Assembly (NCBI GenBank): GCA_037892935.1
Contig: JAYXKI010000012.1
Span: 1,546,369 to 1,610,368, forward strand
From: Phlebopus portentosus
Taxonomy: Eukaryota > Basidiomycota > Agaricomycetes > Boletales > Boletinellaceae
Direction: 5' to 3'
DNA: 64,000 nt
Below the pieces are notes generated by a model. The model worked only from the letters and a program-made list of their open reading frames with translations, ran no database searches and was not told the DNA's origin. The position numbers and the translations under genes were made by a program. Positions 58,533 through 64,000 of the stretch are shown here, piece after piece; position 1 is the first letter of the stretch, and each line of letters starts with the position of its first letter.

Positions 58533-61500
58533 TCCCCCTTCAAGGTTGGGTGTCCCAACCAACCACATAGTCCTTCCAATGACATGAATCTGTACAGTGC
58601 TCACAGGTTTCGTCGAGGTATAGCTAGCTTTCTTAGAGCCCCAGGATATTTGCGATAGAATTCCTGAATCGATTCCTTTGCATTATCCTTGACATCAGAC
58701 TCTGGTTGCCATGTCACTTCTTTGTACCCAACCCACTTGACCAGGAACTGAAGCTTTCCTTGATGTAAATGCAAATCAAGTATTTCTTCAACCTCGTATT
58801 CTTCCTGTTCATCAATGATCACTGGCGAGGGTGGAGGCGGCTTCTTTTACAATTCGAACAATGGTTGGACGGCTGGTTTGAGCAAGATTTTATTGAAGAC
58901 CGGATGCAGTTTCTTCCACGTCTTTGGCAGTTTGAGCCTGTATGCACTTGCACCAACCTTCTCTATGACCTCAAAGGGACCAAACTACTTGTCATCCATT
59001 TTCTTTGTTGGCCAGATTGTTTTGATGTTCCATCCATCTAAGAAAACTTTCTGTCTTGCCTCATAACTGACAGACTCCCCTGCATGATGGTCATAGAAGT
59101 GTTTCATGTCCTTGTTTGCCTAGACTAGGTTAGCTTAGGTGAGTTTGTGTACCTCTTTGACATGCTTGGCAAATTCTTCTGCTGACAGGTTAGATGATGC
59201 CGTTCCAACACCTGTAAAGTCTAAGGGGTGTATTCCTGTATTAACAAAGAAAGGAGACAACTTCATTGCTGAGTGTTCACAGTTGTTGTATGCAAATTCA
59301 GCGAGAGCTAACCAGTTCGCCCAATCCAACTGTCGATAATTGATGTACAATCAGAGGTATTGTTCAAGTTCTTGATTAACTCACTCCGTCTGTCCATCTG
59401 TTTGTGTGTGGTACACTGTCGATGGATTGCCTTTGATATGAAGGAGCTTGTACAACTCTTTCATCATCTTCATGTTGAACTGCACTCCTTGGTCATAAAT
59501 GATCTTTTGAGGCAGGCTGTGTAACTGGAAGATGTGGTCTCTGTAAACCTTCACCATACCTTCAGCCATCAATTTTGTTATTGTCAGGATCGCATGGATT
59601 TGTTTGCTGAAATGGTTGACTACAATGCAAACTGCATTAAACCTATTTGACTCTGGCAATTCTCCGATCAGGTCAACTGTGACAATCTGCCATAGCACCT
59701 CCAGCACCTCATTAGAGTGCAAAACCTTTGCTCTCGTTGTCCTTAGAGCCTTTGTCTACTGACAATGATCACACCCCTGCATGTACACCCACATGTCTCC
59801 ACTTAGCCCTGGCCACCAGTATCTTCATGCTATTAACTGAATTATCTTTGTTGCTCCTGGATGTTCTGCCAGGGTCAAGTCATAGTGTTTCTTCATAACA
59901 ATTTCCTTAATGCTTGCCAGTACATACAGCCATCTGCCTTTCCTCCATGCTTCTTCTCTCCACTCAATGCTCTTTGGTCTCTCCTTCTCATCTTCCTCCC
60001 TCTGTGCTTCTCTAATCTTATTGATGAGTATGTCCCTTGATGTTTGAACTGTCCCTCTGACTAGCCATTCCTTCTTGACAAAGGTTACGTCCTCGTTGTC
60101 CCATTTGCCCTTATCATAGTCTGCCTGGCATGACAACAGGTTGGCCTTGCCTAACGTCTTTCCTGGCTTATAGACTAGCATGAAATCAAATTCGGCTAAG
60201 TCTAGTTGCCATCGAGCCTGTCGATGATTCAACTTTTGTGGTGATCAGAAGTACATCAAGTTTATATGGTCTGTCCATACCTCAAAAGGTTTGTTGGCTC
60301 CTTGGAGGTATTGTTGCCATTCTTTGAGGGCTTGGACGATAGCGAGCATCTCTTTCTCGTAAATCTCATAGTTATGCTCAGCCTCCAAGAAGGTCAACGA
60401 TCAATAGGTGATTACCTTCCACTTGTCATCTTGTTTCTGGAGGAGTACTCCTCCAGATGTAAAGTCTGACACATCAGCTTCAACATGGAAAAGGTCCTCA
60501 TTGTTAGGTATTACCAGGACAGGGGGACTGCTTAGTCGACCCTTCAACTCCTCGAACACTTGTTGTTCCTCCTCACCCCACTTCCATTCCACCTTACCCA
60601 TCAGTGTAGTCAGTGGCTTGATGATGAAACTGTAGTCCTTAACAAAATGTTGCAACCAGTTTCCTAGTCCCAGGAATTATTGCAGTTTGTGAACATTTTT
60701 TGGGACTGGCCAGTCTTGTACCACTGCTGTCTTCTTGGGATCCATCCAAACTGGCTTGTGAACTAGTGTGAAATTGAATTTGGCTAAGTCGAGTTGCCAA
60801 TGAGCCTGTCGATGATTTAGTTTCTGTGGCAATTGGAAGTACATTAGGTTTGCGTGGTCTGTCTATACTTCAAAAGGTTTGTCAGCTCTCTGGAGGTATT
60901 GTCACCATTCTTTGAGGGCTTGAATGATGGTGAGCATTTCCTTATCGTAGATCTCATAGTTACATTCCACCTCTAAGAAGATGGATAACCGATAAGCAAT
61001 TACTTTCCACTTGCTGTCTTGTTTCTGGAGAAGCACTCCACCAGTCGCAAAGTCTGACGCATCAGCTTCCACACAAAAAGGGTCTTTGTTGTTGGGTATT
61101 GCTAGTATGAGAGGACTGCTCAAATGGTACTTTAACTCTTCGAACGCTGCCTGCTCCTCTTCACCCCACTTCTATTCCACCTTACCTGCCAGCGTAGTCA
61201 ATAGTTTGATGACCAAACTGTAATCCTTGACGAAACACTGCAACCAATTTCCTAGTCCCAGGAATTGTTGCAGTTTGTGGACGTTCTTTGGAATCGGCCA
61301 GTCTTATACTGCTGCCGTTTTCTTAGGATCCATTTGAACTTTGCCATTGCCAATGATGTGTTCGAGGTATTTGACTGTATCAACCTCAAACTCACATTTC
61401 TGTGGCTTCAGGAAGAGTCCATTTTGGCATAGGATCTCAAAAACTCATTTGGTCCACCTTCAATGTTCTTCCAGATCATTCAAGAAGATAAGGATATCAT

Positions 61501-62350
61501 CAAGGTAAATGATAACAATACCTTCATAGATCAATTCTCAAAAGATGTCATTCATAAAACCTTGGAAGGTTGCTGGCGCATTGCACAGCCCAAAGAACAT
61601 GACTGTCAGTTTGAATAAGCCTAACTTTGTCCTAAATGCTGCCTTCCACTCGTCCCCCTCACAAATCTGGATGTTGTAGTATCCCCATCGAACATCGAGC
61701 TTCATGATGTATTTCACATCCTTGACCTTATCAATGAGCTCATTTATCAGCGGCAACGGGTACTTATTCTTGACCGTTCCTTCATTGAGCTTTCGGTAGT
61801 CTTAGATTGCTTGCAAGCTCCCATCCTCTTTCTTGATAAAAAAGAATGGTGATGCCATCGGAGATTTCAACTGTCGGATACGACCTGATGCTAGGTTTTC
61901 TTCAATGAACTCCTTCATCACCTCTTGTTCTTTTGGTGACAATGGGTAAACCTTGCAATCGCTAGGTTTGAAATCCAGCTTTAGGTCAATAGCATGGTCC
62001 CACGTTCAGTGGTTTGGTAAATATTCGAACAATTCCTTACTAAAGATGTTAGCATATTCTTCCAGGTAAGGCGGCCACTTCACTGCTTCCTTCATCCTCA
62101 CATTCCTCACATACTCATCATCTATCTCTTCTGACAAATAAATCCTCATAGACTTTGAAGTCATCATCATCTTTGGATTCATCTGGAAGCATGTCAGTAA
62201 GGATTTTTCGAAGAGTAAAACTGTCACTGATATTTGCATCCTGGTGTTGTACAACAGGACAATTATATTTTAACAAGTCCGACAAAAAGAGTCCTTTAGA
62301 AATCTGATCAGTTGTCCCAATGTCTACACCTAGTCTTCCAGAAAACACTC
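58533..62350 (-). pseudogene. pol of E4, heavily decayed
   Basis: Chromodomain near 58720 (FLVKWVGYKEVTWQPESDV). Integrase: VDLIG near 59680, YDQGVQF near 59495, then TGA at 59381-59383 (shared stop). RNase H twice (VEADVSDFTSGG near 60480 and VEADASDFATGG near 61065). The RT region [20 protein letters not shown] is near 61740. The protease region is largely deleted: the frame jumps from the pol start ([20 protein letters not shown], near 62270) to [16 protein letters not shown] near 62110. It cannot encode a working polyprotein. Confidence 0.85.
60163..61338 (-). repeat. 588-bp tandem duplication in E4 (RT end and RNase H)
   Basis: CTGGCTTATAGACTAG at 60163 and CTGGCTTGTGAACTAG at 60751 start two successive units covering the same RNase H region. 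The join reads GGATCCATCCAAA directly into CTGGCTTG. The two units differ at many positions, so the event is old or joined two diverged elements. Confidence 0.75.
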
Positions 62351-63610
62351 GCCTCCCACTAGTTCTTCCAGCTCAGTGGGCACTGCTTGCACATTGACCT
62401 CTTCAAAGGAGGATTCCTTCACTTGGCTGAGCTCTACAAGAAGCGCTTCTCTGTCTTCTGGAATGAAGGCCATGATAATTGCACATATCGCTTTACGACC
62501 TCGTGGGCATTCTCTGATGTAGTGGCCCACTTGGCTACACTTGTAGCAAGCACGTGTTCATCATTCCTAGTTCATCATGACGTCCATTGGCTGGCCTAAT
62601 CCTCTATATGTTACTCCCGTTGCATCATGATGATCCTAGGAGGGTGGTGCATAGGGACAAGCTACTTGTTGAGGCTGCATAGGACGTCTTAGCAGTGGCG
62701 CCAGAGTTGGCTTCAGCATTGTTGAGCTTACTGTCTTCCTTCGACATTCGGCCATTAGGTCCCTGATTTGATGCTCGACTCTGTCTACTTTAACAGCAGC
62801 CTTCTTGAACTCTTCGTACATTGTCGGTTCATTGGGCAACCGCATGATGCCTTTGACGACCTTTGGGTTCAGCGCCTTCTTGAGACAACTCATCAACCAT
62901 TCATCATGCACCTCCGTCACTAGTCCAGTGTCCACTTGGCAGATGTCAAATTTATTAAAGAACTCGTCAGCGTTGAGGTCTCCTTGGTACATTGCATCTA
63001 GTCATTCAAAAGCTTTCTGAGATCTGGTGGGATCATTGAACAATGTGTTGAGCTTCTTCAGAAAAATGTCCCAATTGTTCTTAAATGTCAATTGGCTGTT
63101 CTTGTCAACTGCCCTGCTGGTGTAACTCTCTGCCCAGCTTGCAGCAGCACCGCTCTTCATGTATGACAAGGCAAACATGATTTTGCTCTTGTTCATCCTG
63201 AACTCCGATTTGGATGCATAGATGTAGAGGTATAGCTCTCGCTTGAAGTTCACATAATTGTGTTCGCCATCGAAGTCTTGTGGTTTGGTGACATGAACCT
63301 TCTTGATGCCTTCGAGCCTTGGTTAGCGCCTTCACCTGCTGCTTGGAGTGCCAGTGCAATAGCTGTTTTGATGCTCCTGGTAAAGGGGTGGTCATTGGTG
63401 TGGGTGAAGGGGGTGTCAGATCGTCTATATTGTCTTTCTCATTTTGCTCTCCAATAGAAGGATTTCCTCCTCTATCCAAGTATCACTTCTTCACAGTTTT
63501 GTCCCACCAGGCAGTATGGATTTGATCACCTGACTTGATGATGTAGTGTCCTCATGACGCGCTCCACCTAGTGTTTGTCAGAAGGGCCACTCGTTGGTTG
63601 TCAGTTAGCT
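62330..63610 (-). pseudogene. gag of E4, broken
   Basis: Minus-strand remnants: the start VELTDNQ near 63610, a capsid-like part (NKSKIMFALSYMKSGAAASW near 63190), TGA at 63002-63004 (the shared FE-stop-LDA position), the following LDAMYQGDLNADEFFNKF segment and the C-terminal part with GHYIRECPRG near 62515. The first Cys of the zinc knuckle lies in a frameshifted stretch near 62560. The central Pro-rich linker and acidic run are deleted or scrambled near 63300-63380. Confidence 0.8.
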
Positions 63611-64000
63611 CCACCTTGATAGGCCGGAGGTGGAACGGGGGATCAGGAAGTTGTTCAGACGGGACCGACTTTGGATGATTGGCTCATCTTTGAAATTGAT
63701 AATTAAACAAAAGGCCCCAAGGTAGATGATGAACAAGATGCTGGTTGATGACTGGACTCTATGTGTCACCTATGAGAACGTCTGATGTTGGTTCCAAAGG
63801 AGCATGATTTGGAGTGCTACCTTGTCATTCAATAATGGGGGTAAGGGTTGTGGGATGAGGACCATTGATACAGACAGGAACTAAACAGCCTTCTTTGTTT
63901 CCAACCAAAGACTATGTTGTTTGGGTCAATGTTGCCTAAGCAGATTTGTTCTTGAATGTCTGCCCAGGGTACAACAAACCTCTTTGGCTTTTTGTAAGAT

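Larger units (their letters stand above)
58362..64000 (-). mobile_element. Ty3/gypsy chromovirus E4, old, runs off the window
   Basis: A minus-strand copy with truncated 3' LTR, pol (58533-62350), gag (62330-63610) and the start of the leader (to 64000). It is the most decayed copy, with many stops, a 588-bp tandem duplication in the RT/RNase H region and a foreign-looking integrase zinc region. Its 5' LTR would lie right of the window. Confidence 0.88.

Overview
The window looks like repeat-rich accessory DNA from a filamentous basidiomycete, probably an Agaricomycete. The evidence is many short introns, Ty3/gypsy chromoviruses with a C-terminal chromodomain, a Tnp2-type CACTA transposase, basidiomycete-style Tc1/mariner DDE transposases, a zinc-finger gene of the MAO-A-repressor R1 type, and pseudogenes of Argonaute, HSP70 and the nucleoporin Mlp1/TPR. 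The species cannot be named from the sequence. No rRNA, tRNA, CRISPR array or bacterial feature was seen.

Layout. 1-2801: a minus-strand gypsy element (Ea, cut by the window edge) sits inside the chromodomain codons of a plus-strand relative (Eb), of which only the 3' end and LTR remain. 2802-11359: a minus-strand multi-exon gene of unknown function, broken by Eb and by E2 (3627-10534), a complete gypsy element with 473-bp LTRs and a CCGGT target duplication. 11497-14481: a Tc1/mariner transposase pseudogene split by about 1.8 kb of GC-rich DNA. 15525-17650: an Argonaute (PIWI) pseudogene between 17-bp inverted repeats. 17925-22825: a large minus-strand gene of unknown function. 23123-27751: a near-perfect 4.6-kb palindrome carrying two mirrored truncated HSP70 copies and ending exactly at a mariner-type MITE on each side. 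27757-27886: another MITE. 27995-31537: a decayed CACTA transposase. 32125-33389: the R1-type zinc-finger gene. 34526-35637: a second mariner relic. 36060-39800: two rearranged pieces of an Mlp1/TPR gene. 41731-41911: a TAA-flanked MITE at the end of a membrane-protein gene (41911-43267). 43891-50852: E1, a complete young gypsy element with a GTAAT target duplication. 51190-57717: E3, an older full-length relative. 58015-58361: a CACAG-ended non-autonomous element. 58362-64000: E4, a strongly decayed minus-strand gypsy element running off the window.

The gypsy elements form one family with shared logic. Each visible 5' end has an 11-base primer-binding site that is the exact complement of 11 bases in its own LTR, about 35 bases downstream of a TATA box. 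This is the arrangement expected for Tf1-like self-priming. Gag and pol lie in different frames (-1), and the pol stop codon touches the 3' LTR. All copies carry stop codons, most of them TGA at CGA arginine codons, and several of these are shared between copies. This suggests CpG deamination, movement in trans, or readthrough.

Most apparent host genes here are fragments, so the region reads as a graveyard of transposons and gene duplicates.
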